A DNA stretch of 64,000 bases from Oscillospiraceae bacterium (GCA_016282135.1 JAEEKA010000085.1:1-64000), one strand, 5' to 3'. Positions 44,984 through 54,754 are shown, counted from the first letter of the stretch. The notes: generated from the sequence alone by a model not told the origin. Made by a program: numbers and translations.

Positions 44984-45809
44984 GGTAATTCTCCCGTACT
45001 TCATAAAGATCCCTTCTTCGGTGGGCAAGAAGGGGCAGCTCCGCACGAATCTGATCCGCCAGGTCCAGATCCAGCGTCACGGTTCGGATTTCTTCCTCCG
45101 CCTCCAGCTGGGTCAGCACCCTGCCCCAGGGGTCCGTCACAATGGAATGCCCCCAGGCATTGTAGCTCGCCTCCAAATCCCGGGCAGGGGATGTCCCCAC
45201 ACAGAATACCTGATTGTCCACTGCCCGCTGGCGGAACAGAATTTCCCAGTGGGCCGGACCGGTAGTCAGATTGAAAGCGGCAGGCACCAGTACCATTTTG
45301 GCGCCCCGGTCCACCATCAGCCGGAACAGCTCCGGGAACCGGGCGTCATAGCATACGCACAGACCCATTTTGCAAAACTCTGTCTCAAAGACCGTCACGC
45401 CGCCGCCTGCCGACAGCGTCTGGGATTCCATAAAATGCTGGCCGCCGGAAATTCGGACGTCGAACAGGTGCATCTTGCGATGTCGGGCCGTCTCCTTTCC
45501 GGAACGGTCAAACACGTACGCGGTGTTATAGACCTTGCCTTCCTCCCGCTCCGCGATAGAGCCCCCGGACAGCCATATCCCGTATTCGGAGGCCAGCTCC
45601 GAGAGAAGCTGCCAGGAGGGCCCAAACCGGGGCTCGGCGAAGGAGGGGAAAAGGTCCTGCTGATAGGGCCCGTTCCAGATCTCCGGCAGGGTCACAAGAT
45701 CCGCCCCCTGCCCTGCGGCCTGCTTTACCAGGTCCCGGATATGTTCTCTGCGCTCCGCTGCGGAGCCCCGCATAAGCGCCTGAATGACTGCGACTCGTAT
45801 CTGATTCAT
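44976..45809 (-). CDS. Nitrilase-superfamily amidohydrolase (omega-amidase-like)
   Basis: A 277-residue carbon-nitrogen hydrolase with the Glu-Lys-Cys triad visible as LPEIWNG, RKMHLFD and CVCYDARFPE. The closest branch by motif is the omega-amidase/NIT2 type, which hydrolyses alpha-keto acid amides, but substrate calls in this family are unreliable. It is the gene before the ABC/CPBP pair, with overlapping ends. Confidence 0.87.
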   Translation of the reverse strand: MNQIRVAVIQALMRGSAAERREHIRDLVKQAAGQGADLVTLPEIWNGPYQQDLFPSFAEPRFGPSWQLLSELASEYGIWLSGGSIAEREEGKVYNTAYVFDRSGKETARHRKMHLFDVRISGGQHFMESQTLSAGGGVTVFETEFCKMGLCVCYDARFPELFRLMVDRGAKMVLVPAAFNLTTGPAHWEILFRQRAVDNQVFCVGTSPARDLEASYNAWGHSIVTDPWGRVLTQLEAEEEIRTVTLDLDLADQIRAELPLLAHRRRDLYEVRENYHA

Positions 45810-45851
45810 GTCGTATAATCTTGTATCCTTTCCGCCGCAGGGCAGCCGAAG

Positions 45852-47243
45852 TCAGCGGTATTTCTGCTCCGGGTGATCCGCGTAGTATTCCTTCTTGTCG
45901 GCGTACATCGCCTGATCGGCAAAGCGCATGGCGGCGCGGATGTCATCGTCGCCCCGAACCATGCAGGCGCCCACGGCAAAAACCAGACCTTCCACAGCGT
46001 TCGCCGCTTCCTTGATCTTCCTTTTCCTGTCCCGGAGGGTCGCTTCATCCATGCCGGGGGCAACTACCATAAATTCGTCGCCGCCCGCCCGGTAGATGTC
46101 ACAGCGGGGGAAGGTGGCCCGGAGAACCTCCGCCGCCTTTTTCAGGATCAGGTCGCCGGCGATGTGGCCCTCCTCGTCGTTGATCCGTTTCAGGCCGTTC
46201 AGGTCCGCGAACACAACGGCGTAGGGCGTCTGTATGACCGTCCTTCCGCTGACCACGTCGTCCACCATCAGATTCATCTTGTTTCGGTTCTGTACGCCGG
46301 TCAGGGTGTCAATGGAGCCCAGGACCTCCAGCCGCTGCAGCAGCTGGTAGTTGGAGATTTCCGAGGCCACAAAGAAGCTGGTCAGTTCCAGGGTCTCCTT
46401 GATTTTCACCGTGTTTTCGGTATTGAAATTGACGGCCCACAGATAGCCGATGGTCGCCCGGCTGTTCTTCAGGGGAAGCAGCACAAGGCTCCTGGTTCCG
46501 GCGTTCGTCAGGGATTTGTGCCACAGGGGATTGCCAGATCTCAGCCATTCCATATCCCGTTCGTCCTTGAGAATGACGCAGGTGCTGTCGCCGATGGTAT
46601 CATCCCAGGTCTGCACCACGTCATAGAAGCTCTCGTCCAGATAGGCGTCCATGGACAGCAGACCGCAGCCGGGCTTGATGGCCTCGCAAAAATTGATGCA
46701 GCTTCGGGTTTCCCGGTCCGTGAGCAGAATGCAGCACAGGTCGGAATCACAGATCTGCCGGATGTCCTCTATGATTTCCCGGAAGGTTTGACGCAGATCC
46801 TCGGAGCCCCGCAGCTTGATGCAGGTCTTCAGTACCGCGGCGGTGGTGTCCGCGGAGAGGGCCGCCCGCTTCTCCGAGTCGGCCTGGGGCGCAATATCGT
46901 AGGAATAGACGCAGTACCCCAGGTCCTCCCGATCCGATTCCAGGGGCAGCAGAAACATATTCAGCCAAAGGCCCATCTGGGGCAGCGGGACGTAGGCGTG
47001 CAGGGGCTGTCCGAGAATCGCGCAGCGATAGCAGTAATCCTCAAAGTTCTTGTTCTGGGGCAGGTATTCCCCATAGGGAGAATCCGGCACAAAGGGCCGG
47101 TGCATTACCTGAAGCATATCGTCGCAGTGGGCCTTGTTGCCCGCCGCAATCCGAATGTTCCCGTAGCCCCCGTCGGGGTACTTTTCCACGGATATCACAC
47201 AAGTCTTGGACCGATAGTCCGAGAGGATTCGATCAAAGTTCAC
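45852..47243 (-). CDS. Diguanylate cyclase with GAF-like sensor
   Basis: A 463-residue soluble protein. An N-terminal sensory region (about 1-140) precedes a GAF-like domain (about 150-300) and a GGDEF domain with the active motif RAGGDEFMVV near residue 412. No membrane helix is visible. It begins with GTG, with GGGAGG 10 nt upstream. It would make cyclic di-GMP; the HD-GYP-like protein at 60577 is a possible counterpart elsewhere in the window. Confidence 0.9.
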   Translation of the reverse strand: MNFDRILSDYRSKTCVISVEKYPDGGYGNIRIAAGNKAHCDDMLQVMHRPFVPDSPYGEYLPQNKNFEDYCYRCAILGQPLHAYVPLPQMGLWLNMFLLPLESDREDLGYCVYSYDIAPQADSEKRAALSADTTAAVLKTCIKLRGSEDLRQTFREIIEDIRQICDSDLCCILLTDRETRSCINFCEAIKPGCGLLSMDAYLDESFYDVVQTWDDTIGDSTCVILKDERDMEWLRSGNPLWHKSLTNAGTRSLVLLPLKNSRATIGYLWAVNFNTENTVKIKETLELTSFFVASEISNYQLLQRLEVLGSIDTLTGVQNRNKMNLMVDDVVSGRTVIQTPYAVVFADLNGLKRINDEEGHIAGDLILKKAAEVLRATFPRCDIYRAGGDEFMVVAPGMDEATLRDRKRKIKEAANAVEGLVFAVGACMVRGDDDIRAAMRFADQAMYADKKEYYADHPEQKYR

Positions 47244-47426
47244 GTCTGGCTCGCCTCCCTCAAAACGCCGTATGTTTATTCGCCCTTCGACAGCTTTTCC
47301 CTGCTTATCCCGAAGGTAACGCTGCCCCTTTATTCCTTATTTTACAGGAAGCTTGGCAAACTGTCAAGGGAAAACAGCCATCCTGCATGGGGCAGGAACA
47401 CGAAAACTTATTCAGGCTGATTTCTG

Positions 47427-47455
47427 TTGCAATCGTTCACGATTTTTGCTATAAT
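47427..47455 (+). promoter_or_regulatory. Promoter of the MBOAT cluster
   Basis: TTGCAA (47427-47432) and TATAAT (47450-47455) with a 17-nt spacer, 36 nt before the MBOAT ATG. Confidence 0.75.
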
Positions 47456-47490
47456 CCGACAAAAGGCAACTGTTATAGGAAGGAGCCGCC

Positions 47491-48984
47491 ATGCTGTTCA
47501 ATTCCGTCCCGTTTCTGCTGTTTTTCGCGGTAGTGACCGCGCTCTTTTTTGTCGTGCCCCAGCGGGCCAAGAACTATATTCTGCTGGCGGCCAGCTACGT
47601 CTTCTACATGTGGTGGAATCCCAAGCTCGTCACTCTTATCCTGTTCACCACCCTCGCTTCCTATTTTGCCTGTCTGATCATGGAGCGGTATCCCGCTCGC
47701 CGCAAGCCCACGCTGATCGCGGCGGCCGCAGTGATCTTCTCCTTTCTCTTTTTCTTCAAATACTACAACTTTTTCGCGGACGGGGCTGCCGCTCTGCTGG
47801 GACTTGCCACGGGGAAGACCTACTCCTTCCACCTGGATATCCTCCTGCCCGTGGGCATCTCCTTCTATACCTTCCAGACCTTTTCCTATGTGGCGGACGT
47901 GTATCGCGGCAAGATCGCCGCGGAACACAACGTGTTCGCCTATGCGCTGTTCGTCAGCTTCTTCCCGCAGCTTTTGGCGGGACCGATCGAACGGCCCGGC
48001 AACCTTTTGCCCCAGTTGAAGGCGGCGCACCGTTTTGACGCTGAAAACGTGATCGCCGGCGCCAAGATGATGATCGTCGGCTTTTTTGAAAAGGTGGCCG
48101 TGGCGGATATTGCGGGCGTGCTGGTCAACCGGGTGTATGAGGACATCGACAGTGCCAACGGCCTTGCGCTGGCCATGGCTACCGCGCTGTTTTCGGCGCA
48201 GATTCTGGGGGACTTCAAGGGCTACAGCGACATTGCGAAGGGCATCGCGCGAATCTACGGCATCCGTCTCACAAGCAATTTCAATCACCCCTACGGCGCC
48301 GCGTCCATCAAAGAATTCTGGAACCGCTGGCATATCACGCTCTCCACCTGGTTCCGTGACTACGTTTACTTTCCCCTGGGCGGCAGTCGGGTATCCTTTC
48401 CGCGCTGGTGCCGCAATATTCTGGTCGTGTTTCTTCTCAGCGGCCTTTGGCACGGCGCCGACCTGACCTTCGTGCTGTGGGGGCTGCTGCTGGCCCTGTA
48501 CCGCATTGCAGAACGCCTGATTACGGGCGGAAAGGAGCCTGGGGCGGAAGGCCGGGACTCGACGGCAGCCGGAGCTGCCCCGCGGCCCCGCCGCGCCGCC
48601 AGGGCGGCACGCCACGGGCTGACCCTTGTGCTGATCGCGCTGGCCTGGATGATGTTCCGCAGCAACAGCATCGCCGACGCGGGGAAGGCCTACCGTACGC
48701 TGTTTACAGACTGGCAGGTTTCCGCCGGTTTTTTTACCGCGACCTGGCAGTATTTCGATCTTTCCCTCTTCAAGCTCCTGTTCCTCACGGCAGTACTGGT
48801 GCTGTTCGCGTTCTATGAGAAATGCTTCGCATGGCTGTACCGGCCCCGGGAGGGCAAGGCGGCCGCCCTTGCCCGGGTGGGCCGCACCGCACTCTATGCC
48901 GTAATGATTTGGGCGACGATCGGCAGCTTCATTTACCTCAACGCCGCGGACGTGGAATCCGCGTTCATCTATTTCCAGTTCTGA
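47491..48984 (+). CDS. MBOAT-family O-acyltransferase (AlgI/DltB-like)
   Basis: A 497-residue polytopic protein of the MBOAT family that moves acyl groups across the membrane onto cell-surface polymers. The conserved blocks RPGNLLPQLK, EFWNRWHITLSTWFRDYVYFP (over about 265-285) and the catalytic His in GLWHGADLTF are present. AGGAGC precedes the ATG. The next gene, 13 nt on, encodes the usual SGNH-type partner. The polymer that is acylated is unknown; dltA/dltC are absent, so this is not a complete Dlt system. Confidence 0.93.
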   Translation: MLFNSVPFLLFFAVVTALFFVVPQRAKNYILLAASYVFYMWWNPKLVTLILFTTLASYFACLIMERYPARRKPTLIAAAAVIFSFLFFFKYYNFFADGAAALLGLATGKTYSFHLDILLPVGISFYTFQTFSYVADVYRGKIAAEHNVFAYALFVSFFPQLLAGPIERPGNLLPQLKAAHRFDAENVIAGAKMMIVGFFEKVAVADIAGVLVNRVYEDIDSANGLALAMATALFSAQILGDFKGYSDIAKGIARIYGIRLTSNFNHPYGAASIKEFWNRWHITLSTWFRDYVYFPLGGSRVSFPRWCRNILVVFLLSGLWHGADLTFVLWGLLLALYRIAERLITGGKEPGAEGRDSTAAGAAPRPRRAARAARHGLTLVLIALAWMMFRSNSIADAGKAYRTLFTDWQVSAGFFTATWQYFDLSLFKLLFLTAVLVLFAFYEKCFAWLYRPREGKAAALARVGRTALYAVMIWATIGSFIYLNAADVESAFIYFQF

Positions 48985-48997
48985 GGGGGTACGCGAC

Positions 48998-50413
48998 GTG
49001 AAAAAGGTTTTCCGATACATGGCGCTTTATCTCCTGCTGGCTCTGTTGCCCTTCGGCATCTTCGCACTGGTGGGCGAGTCCGCGAACAACAACTATCACA
49101 ACGCCTTCCATGCGGCATTGGTGGACAAGTACCACCGGCTGACGGAGGTACAAGGTCAAAAGCTCATCTTCGTGGGGGGAAGCAGTCTGCCCTTCGGCCT
49201 GCGCTGCGATCTCATCGAACAGGAGCTCGGTTACACGGCGGTAAATTTCGGGATGTACGCCTCGCTGGGCACGCGGGTGATGACGGAGCTCTCCCTTGAC
49301 GGGGTGAAGCGCGAGGACGTGGTGGTGCTGGCGCCGGAGTTGAATCCGCAGACCTATTCCGAGTACTTCAACGCCGAAGCACTGTGGGAAGCCGCAAACG
49401 AGGAGCGGAGCATGATTCGCGCCCTCTCCTGGGACGAGAAAACGTCCATGGCATACCATTATTTCCCCTTTCTGTGGAATAAATTGTCAGTGAGAAACGC
49501 CGAGGCCGTGGCGGAGGGCGAGCTCTACGCCCGTTCCTCCCTCAACGAGTACGGCGACGTTGCCTATCCGCGGGAACACAACATTATGCCTGGGGGCTTT
49601 GACAAAAGCCAAACCGTCACCCTCTCCGATCTTTACGACGAGGCGTTTTTCGCTGATATGGCCGCCTATGTCCAGGCCGTACGGGCCAAGGGCGCGGAGC
49701 TGTATTTCGCCTTTTCCCCCACCAACGCGGCGGCGGTGCGTTTCACGCCGGAGGAGGCCGCCGCCTTTGAACGCTTCGTTGCGGAAAAACTGGACTGCAG
49801 GGTGCTGGGCAGCATTGCTGACGTCACCTACGATCCGGGCTATTTCTACGACACCAACTTTCACCTGAACGATACCGGCGCGATTGTGCACACCGTCCGA
49901 TTGATTGATCTGCTCAAAGAGCAGCTGGGCCGCGACGGGCCCACGGATATTGAGATTCCGCCGATGCCGGAGACCGAAAGCAGCGACACGCCGCAGGAAA
50001 CGGAGGAGCCGCAGGAAATCATGTTCGAAGTCTCGGACGAGGGCGGCATGCTCTACCTCACAGCCATCAAGGACGCGTATAAGGACGAGACCGCGATCCG
50101 CCTGCCCGAGCGTTACAACGGGCGCCCCATCCAGGGGCTGACCGGCGGTTTCCTCTCCGGGTGCGGTCAGTTGACCGAGTTGGAGATCCCCGCCTGCTAT
50201 ACGATCTATGATGCCGGAATCTTTTCCGGCTGCCCCGCGTTGGAAAAAGTCTATCTTGAGCTCCCGGAACCGAGCAAATCCTTCGTGCCCGCCGAAGGGC
50301 TGATGGACGGCGCTGCCGCCGCGGTTAAGCTGTATATCCCCGCCGCCAAAATAAACAAATTCCGCAGCAACTACACCTGGCGCAATTACGCGGATTATTT
50401 TGCGGTCTACTGA
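48998..50413 (+). CDS. SGNH-like surface protein with BspA-type LRR tail, MBOAT partner
   Basis: A 471-residue protein starting with GTG. One N-terminal helix (about 5-27) anchors an extracytoplasmic SGNH-like domain, with VGGSSLPFG carrying the putative Ser and DTNFHLNDTGA the Asp-His end. This is how AlgJ/DltD-like partners complete MBOAT acylation. After an acidic linker (PETESSDTPQETEEPQE) there is a short leucine-rich BspA-type module (LRR_5-like, GCGQLTELEIPACYTIYDAG). The fusion of SGNH and LRR modules is not one I know as standard. Confidence 0.78.
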   Translation: MKKVFRYMALYLLLALLPFGIFALVGESANNNYHNAFHAALVDKYHRLTEVQGQKLIFVGGSSLPFGLRCDLIEQELGYTAVNFGMYASLGTRVMTELSLDGVKREDVVVLAPELNPQTYSEYFNAEALWEAANEERSMIRALSWDEKTSMAYHYFPFLWNKLSVRNAEAVAEGELYARSSLNEYGDVAYPREHNIMPGGFDKSQTVTLSDLYDEAFFADMAAYVQAVRAKGAELYFAFSPTNAAAVRFTPEEAAAFERFVAEKLDCRVLGSIADVTYDPGYFYDTNFHLNDTGAIVHTVRLIDLLKEQLGRDGPTDIEIPPMPETESSDTPQETEEPQEIMFEVSDEGGMLYLTAIKDAYKDETAIRLPERYNGRPIQGLTGGFLSGCGQLTELEIPACYTIYDAGIFSGCPALEKVYLELPEPSKSFVPAEGLMDGAAAAVKLYIPAAKINKFRSNYTWRNYADYFAVY

Positions 50414-50468
50414 GAAATTCCCCTGCAGATCGCAACCGACAATACTTACATGAAAGAGGAAACCGTCC

Positions 50469-52559
50469 ATGAAAAAAAGAATTCTGACCGTTCTGCTTCT
50501 CTTATGCGCCATTCTTTTGTGCTTCGCAGCCTGCGACAATAACGACCCGGCGGAAGCTGAGCTGCGCGCTTTGAAAATTACGCAGGCCCCCGCCAAAACG
50601 GCGTACACCGCGGGCGAATCCTTCGACAAAACAGGCATGATCGTGATGGCCGTGTATTCCGACGGCTCGGAAACCGAGATCACAGCTTACACCGTGGACA
50701 AGACCACGCTGACCGAGGACGATGCCGCTGTAACCGTCAGCTACAAAGGCCTGAGCGCCGCCCAGGCCGTTACTGTGTCGGCTGTCGCGCCCGTCTCTTC
50801 CGGCGACGAAAGCCCCAGTACCGAAACGCCAAGCACCGAATTCGCCACATCCGATCCCTCCGCCTCGGAGTACGACTCGGTAAGCCTGGTCAACGCCCCC
50901 ATACGCGAGACCTATGTGGCCGGTGAGATCTTCGACCCAACCGGCATCCTGCTGCGCTGCACGAAGGGCGCGGAGGAGACCTTGACAAGCGCCTGCACCT
51001 TTCCTGACACAGCGCTGACCGAAGATACCACAGCCGTGACGGTAAGCTGCGGCGGTCTGACCGTAGACGTGCCCGTGACCGTCGCGGCCGGTTCTCCCAT
51101 GACCTGGGGCGAACCGTCCTACGCCCAGGAGACGGTGGACGCGCTGATCAACGAACTGAAAAACGTCGCCGCGACGCAAAGCGACATCGATATCGGCCTC
51201 GTTTACAACGGCCAGGTTTTGAACAAGCTCCTGCCCCACAGCTATGCTGCGGGCGTCTCCTCGTTTGCGGAGCTGCTGGCGGAGCTGGACTACCATCTGT
51301 TCTACGGCTGCAGCAGCATGGTCATCAAGGTCAATTACGATTACGGCGATCTGGAAGAAACCCTGGACAGGCTGTACTTTGAAAGCGGCTTTGTGGGCGG
51401 CTGCATGTCCATCAAGGGCCAGGCGCTGGCGGACGGCTACGTTCAGATTATCGTCAAATATTACAGCAACACGCTGATGTCCGTCACCCCCACTGCGCTG
51501 ATCCCCTCCTACCTGGATTTCGCGCATATGGATTCCACCCGGGCCGCGGATTACCAGTTTGCCAAAATCGACGCCGCGAACGGTATCGCGGTGTACAACT
51601 CCGAGCAGGCTGTCTGGGCGCTGTCACACGGCTATTCTATCGCTCCCGTGGCGGGCAGCCCCGTGGAAACGGTGCTGGCGCGCGCCAAGCAGATCCTCAT
51701 TTCTTGCTGTGACGATACCATGTCGTCTTATCAGAAAATGTACAACGTGTACTATTATATTCAAATCCACGTGACCTACGATTTCACCGGTGAGGAATGG
51801 GCAGCCCGTTCTCCCGATCCCGCAAACGAATCGGATATGCTCAGCTCCATGCTGGTTTCCTTCCGTGCGGAGGGGCCACTGCTCTACGGCAACGCGGCCT
51901 GCTACGGTTACGCCAAGGCCATTACGCTGCTCCTCGGCCTGGAAGGCTTTGATATCACCCGCGTGGTGGGCAAGTATTACAACATCGTGGGCCGCAGCCA
52001 GAATGAATACGACTCTTATAACGGCGAGTACATGGAAAGTATCGGCACGCACTCCTACAGTTACGTACGCATTGACGGATACGATTATCTGATCGACGGA
52101 ACTTACGCGATTGCCGGAATCCCTTTCGTACAGGATCACGAATGCACCGTGTACCGGGATTTCTGCGTGGGCTGCTCCAAAGAGCGCCACGCTCAGGTCT
52201 ATACGCGTTTACAGGATGATTCCTACTGCACCGCCCCCGACTATAACCCCGCAAACTTTGACAACGAGCTGCTTGCCTCCTACGACGGCGGCGCCCATGA
52301 CTGCCTGCTGGAAAGCGAGGAGGAAGTGAGCGCCTACCTGGCCGCGCTGGCAGACCAGGTGACGGAACGGAACAGCTACTACGCATTCTACGTCACGGTA
52401 AGCGCCGACGTTTATTTCGATGAGTTCGCTTTCCGCGATGCGGCAACGGCCCAGCTGGAAGCCGCCTTCGGCAGCTGCTATTACTGGCGGTATGCCAGGG
52501 TGCGCGACGTGAACGGCATGGATTGCTATACGATGACAGGCGTTGTCTATCCCGCCTGA
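50469..52559 (+). CDS. Lipoprotein with two Ig-like domains and a transglutaminase-like domain
   Basis: A 696-residue lipoprotein (lipobox LLCFAACDN). Two Big_3-type Ig-like domains (about 30-105 and 138-205) precede a long middle region and a transglutaminase/protease-like core at about 415-550. The putative catalytic residues are Cys in GNAACYGYAKA, His in GTHSYSYVRI and Asp in YLIDGTYA. A C-terminal domain follows. Such surface proteins often act in wall attachment or peptide cross-linking or cleavage. It lies 55 nt after the SGNH/LRR gene and is ended by the hairpin at 52571. Confidence 0.87.
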   Translation: MKKRILTVLLLLCAILLCFAACDNNDPAEAELRALKITQAPAKTAYTAGESFDKTGMIVMAVYSDGSETEITAYTVDKTTLTEDDAAVTVSYKGLSAAQAVTVSAVAPVSSGDESPSTETPSTEFATSDPSASEYDSVSLVNAPIRETYVAGEIFDPTGILLRCTKGAEETLTSACTFPDTALTEDTTAVTVSCGGLTVDVPVTVAAGSPMTWGEPSYAQETVDALINELKNVAATQSDIDIGLVYNGQVLNKLLPHSYAAGVSSFAELLAELDYHLFYGCSSMVIKVNYDYGDLEETLDRLYFESGFVGGCMSIKGQALADGYVQIIVKYYSNTLMSVTPTALIPSYLDFAHMDSTRAADYQFAKIDAANGIAVYNSEQAVWALSHGYSIAPVAGSPVETVLARAKQILISCCDDTMSSYQKMYNVYYYIQIHVTYDFTGEEWAARSPDPANESDMLSSMLVSFRAEGPLLYGNAACYGYAKAITLLLGLEGFDITRVVGKYYNIVGRSQNEYDSYNGEYMESIGTHSYSYVRIDGYDYLIDGTYAIAGIPFVQDHECTVYRDFCVGCSKERHAQVYTRLQDDSYCTAPDYNPANFDNELLASYDGGAHDCLLESEEEVSAYLAALADQVTERNSYYAFYVTVSADVYFDEFAFRDAATAQLEAAFGSCYYWRYARVRDVNGMDCYTMTGVVYPA

Positions 52560-52570
52560 CCCCTTCCATG

Positions 52571-52610
52571 CAAAAACGGCGCCTGCGAAGGCAGGCGCCG
52601 TTTTTGCAAT
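52571..52610 (+). terminator. Terminator of the surface cluster
   Basis: A perfect 16-bp stem, CAAAAACGGCGCCTGC with its complement (52571-52586, 52591-52606), 4-nt loop, ending in TTTTTG. Confidence 0.9.
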
Positions 52611-52686
52611 AATACTATTTCTTATGGAACTTTTTCCTTTGCACATCGTCGAAAAACTGACAGACATAAAAAAATGGAGGCAAATC

Positions 52687-53895
52687 ATGATGTGCAAAAA
52701 AGCAGTGATTTATCTTCTGGCGGCCCTGCTCCTTTTTGCGGCGGGCTGCGACAAAAGCCAAACAACATCCGACACTGAATCCACCGCCCCCATCTCCACC
52801 CAGCCGAAGCACCCTGTGGACCTTCTGGCTGAGGACGGCAGCCGCGCCGCCGCCCCCGACGCCCGCTGTCTTTGCACGGTGACGGAAAAAGGCGTGCTCT
52901 ACGACGAATTCGACCAGGGTGGCGCGCCCACGAGTACGGCAATCTACCACTGGATCGACACCTCCGCCCGGGAGGACGTCCCCTTAATGACGCTGGAGGA
53001 CCAGGGCTACGAGGCAGTCTACACCCGCACAGAGCTGGGCGGCGCCGTTTACACCCTGGCGCTCACGGGCAATCCCACGGACGACGCTCCGGATACGCTG
53101 TGGCTTCTATGCATTGACGGGCCCGGGCGGACTGCGGAGAAATATCGGATTACGGACAACGGCTTCCCCTACTGCTCCATGGCCGCGATGGAGGACAGGC
53201 TCCTGATTGTCAGCCATGAGATGACCCATCCGGCCAGCGATAAGGTCTATGTCTTCGATCCCGCCGACAAGACCGTGCGGAAGCTCCTGTCTTTTCCGGC
53301 AGGCGACGACGTCACCGATACCCTGCGGGCGGTCTGTGCCGACGAAGACGGTTTTGCCCTGCTCCGCCTGCACCTGGAAGGGGGAAGCTCCGAGCTGTAT
53401 CTGGACCGTTATGATCGCTCCGGTCAAAATCGCTCCGAGTTGGCATTGAACGAGCAGATGATTGCCGCGGCAATGAATGTTCACGGCGTTCTCTCCCGGC
53501 GGGAAGCCCTGGATGAATTCGGCATGATGGTAAGCGGCTTCCGCTTGGAGGAAGGGCGGTACCTGTACTATGAAAATTTCGGCCGACTGCGTCTGATTGT
53601 GGACCTGGAAACGGGCCTGCCTCTCTTCACGGGGGATGACCTCTACGCCATGTCCGTAGGCAGCGGGCGTCCGGCCTTCTACTTCCTGGATTTCTTCATG
53701 CCGGGAGGCGACGAGCTCCACACTCCCGGGATCTACGTCCTGCGGGAGGGTGAGATGACCCGGCTCCCTTTTACGCCGGCAGAGGAACGGAGCATGATCC
53801 GGCACATCTCCCATGCCGCCGACGGGACCTGGCTGATCCGCGTTACCGACGGCAATGAGGAAAACGACGCCTGGCACTTGTGGAAGGAGCCCTGA
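52687..53895 (+). CDS. Lipoprotein of unknown function
   Basis: A 402-residue predicted lipoprotein (lipobox LLFAAGCDK). The body is rich in short beta-strand motifs and resembles a propeller-like extracytoplasmic protein, but no family is assigned. The start at 52687 (MMCKK) has GGAGG 6 nt away; the longer in-frame start lies inside the preceding gene. It is separated from the surface cluster by a terminator. Confidence 0.75.
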   Translation: MMCKKAVIYLLAALLLFAAGCDKSQTTSDTESTAPISTQPKHPVDLLAEDGSRAAAPDARCLCTVTEKGVLYDEFDQGGAPTSTAIYHWIDTSAREDVPLMTLEDQGYEAVYTRTELGGAVYTLALTGNPTDDAPDTLWLLCIDGPGRTAEKYRITDNGFPYCSMAAMEDRLLIVSHEMTHPASDKVYVFDPADKTVRKLLSFPAGDDVTDTLRAVCADEDGFALLRLHLEGGSSELYLDRYDRSGQNRSELALNEQMIAAAMNVHGVLSRREALDEFGMMVSGFRLEEGRYLYYENFGRLRLIVDLETGLPLFTGDDLYAMSVGSGRPAFYFLDFFMPGGDELHTPGIYVLREGEMTRLPFTPAEERSMIRHISHAADGTWLIRVTDGNEENDAWHLWKEP

Positions 53896-54168
53896 GCCGC
53901 AGCAGCCTATTCTCCCCTGCCGGATAATCCCGTTTTCAATTTCAAAGCCGCTGAAAAAACTTACCACGGGTTCCTTTACAAACAAAGAAAAACGTGCTGG
54001 TGTTATTTCGAACGATTGCGAAAAGTTCATAAAAAATCATATTACATCGCCGAAGGCAAAACGAAATAAAGCAAATACTAAGTATTTCTGGTGTGCTTTT
54101 GTGGAGGCGGCGGAACTTGCGTTCGTTCTTTCCTCCCCCGGAAAGTGTACGTTTGTTCCATCTCCCCC

Positions 54169-54221
54169 CAACAAAGGAGGCTCTTTTGTCAGCAGACAAA
54201 AGAGCCTCCTTTGTTGTTTCT
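54169..54221. terminator. 22-bp inverted repeat in a gene-poor gap
   Basis: Arms 54169-54190 and 54195-54216 are perfectly complementary with loop AGCA; TTTCTTTC follows on the plus strand. The core CTCTTTTGTC...GACAAAAGAG also occurs in the tRNA-Leu terminator at 21857. The rest of the gap 53896-54290 holds nothing I can support. Confidence 0.55.
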
Positions 54222-54290
54222 TTCTACAGCACTCGGTAGATATGCCCGCTCCACCGGATCCAAAGCGGCAATAAACGAACGAGCCCTGCG

Positions 54291-54683
54291 CTATTTCAAT
54301 CCAAAATGCTTCTTAACACGCTCAGAACAAAGCACCTTGCCCTTGACATTGATTTCTTCGATGGTTTCCAGTGCCAGCGCATCCAAGCTGCTGTCAATCA
54401 CAGCCAGGCCATAGCCTCTGACCTTAATCTTTTGGCCGGATTCCTGCGCACGGAGGAGCTGCGCCGCCGTAAAGCCGTAGACGCCGATAAACCAGTGCTT
54501 GTTATAGGATTGCTGCCGCTGTGTTTCCCCTTCTATAATCGCGCGCTTCTGTTCCAAAACCTGCCGTACCGATTGGTTGATAAAGTCGCTGCGGTTGGAA
54601 TAGTATCCCAAATCTACCAGCAGATCAATTTGAGACAGTGTTCCAATGTTCATGTTGACAGATACCTTTTCCGTGGATTCCAT
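54291..54683 (-). CDS. Ribbon-helix-helix (CopG-like) transcriptional regulator
   Basis: A 130-residue protein with an N-terminal RHH fold (KVSVNMNIGTLSQIDLLVDL, then YYSNRSDFINQSVRQVL) and a C-terminal region of about 85 residues of unknown function. A perfect palindrome overlaps its own promoter, so autoregulation is likely. No toxin-like gene is adjacent. GGGGG precedes the ATG. Confidence 0.8.
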   Translation of the reverse strand: MESTEKVSVNMNIGTLSQIDLLVDLGYYSNRSDFINQSVRQVLEQKRAIIEGETQRQQSYNKHWFIGVYGFTAAQLLRAQESGQKIKVRGYGLAVIDSSLDALALETIEEINVKGKVLCSERVKKHFGLK

Positions 54684-54700
54684 AATGATCCCCCTTTCTA

Positions 54701-54754
54701 AATATGCTCTATTTGGAGCATATTTAGAGTATCACAGACCGCCGCATTTGTCAA
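54701..54754 (-). promoter_or_regulatory. Promoter and palindromic operator of the RHH gene
   Basis: On the minus strand TTGACA (54749-54754) and TACTCT (54726-54731) are 17 nt apart. The palindrome AATATGCTC-TATTTG-GAGCATATT (54701-54724) covers the transcription start. Confidence 0.8.

Noticed and set aside
47491-48984. Complete dlt operon for D-alanylation
   Set aside because: The MBOAT gene resembles DltB, but dltA and dltC are absent and the partner is SGNH/LRR-like.
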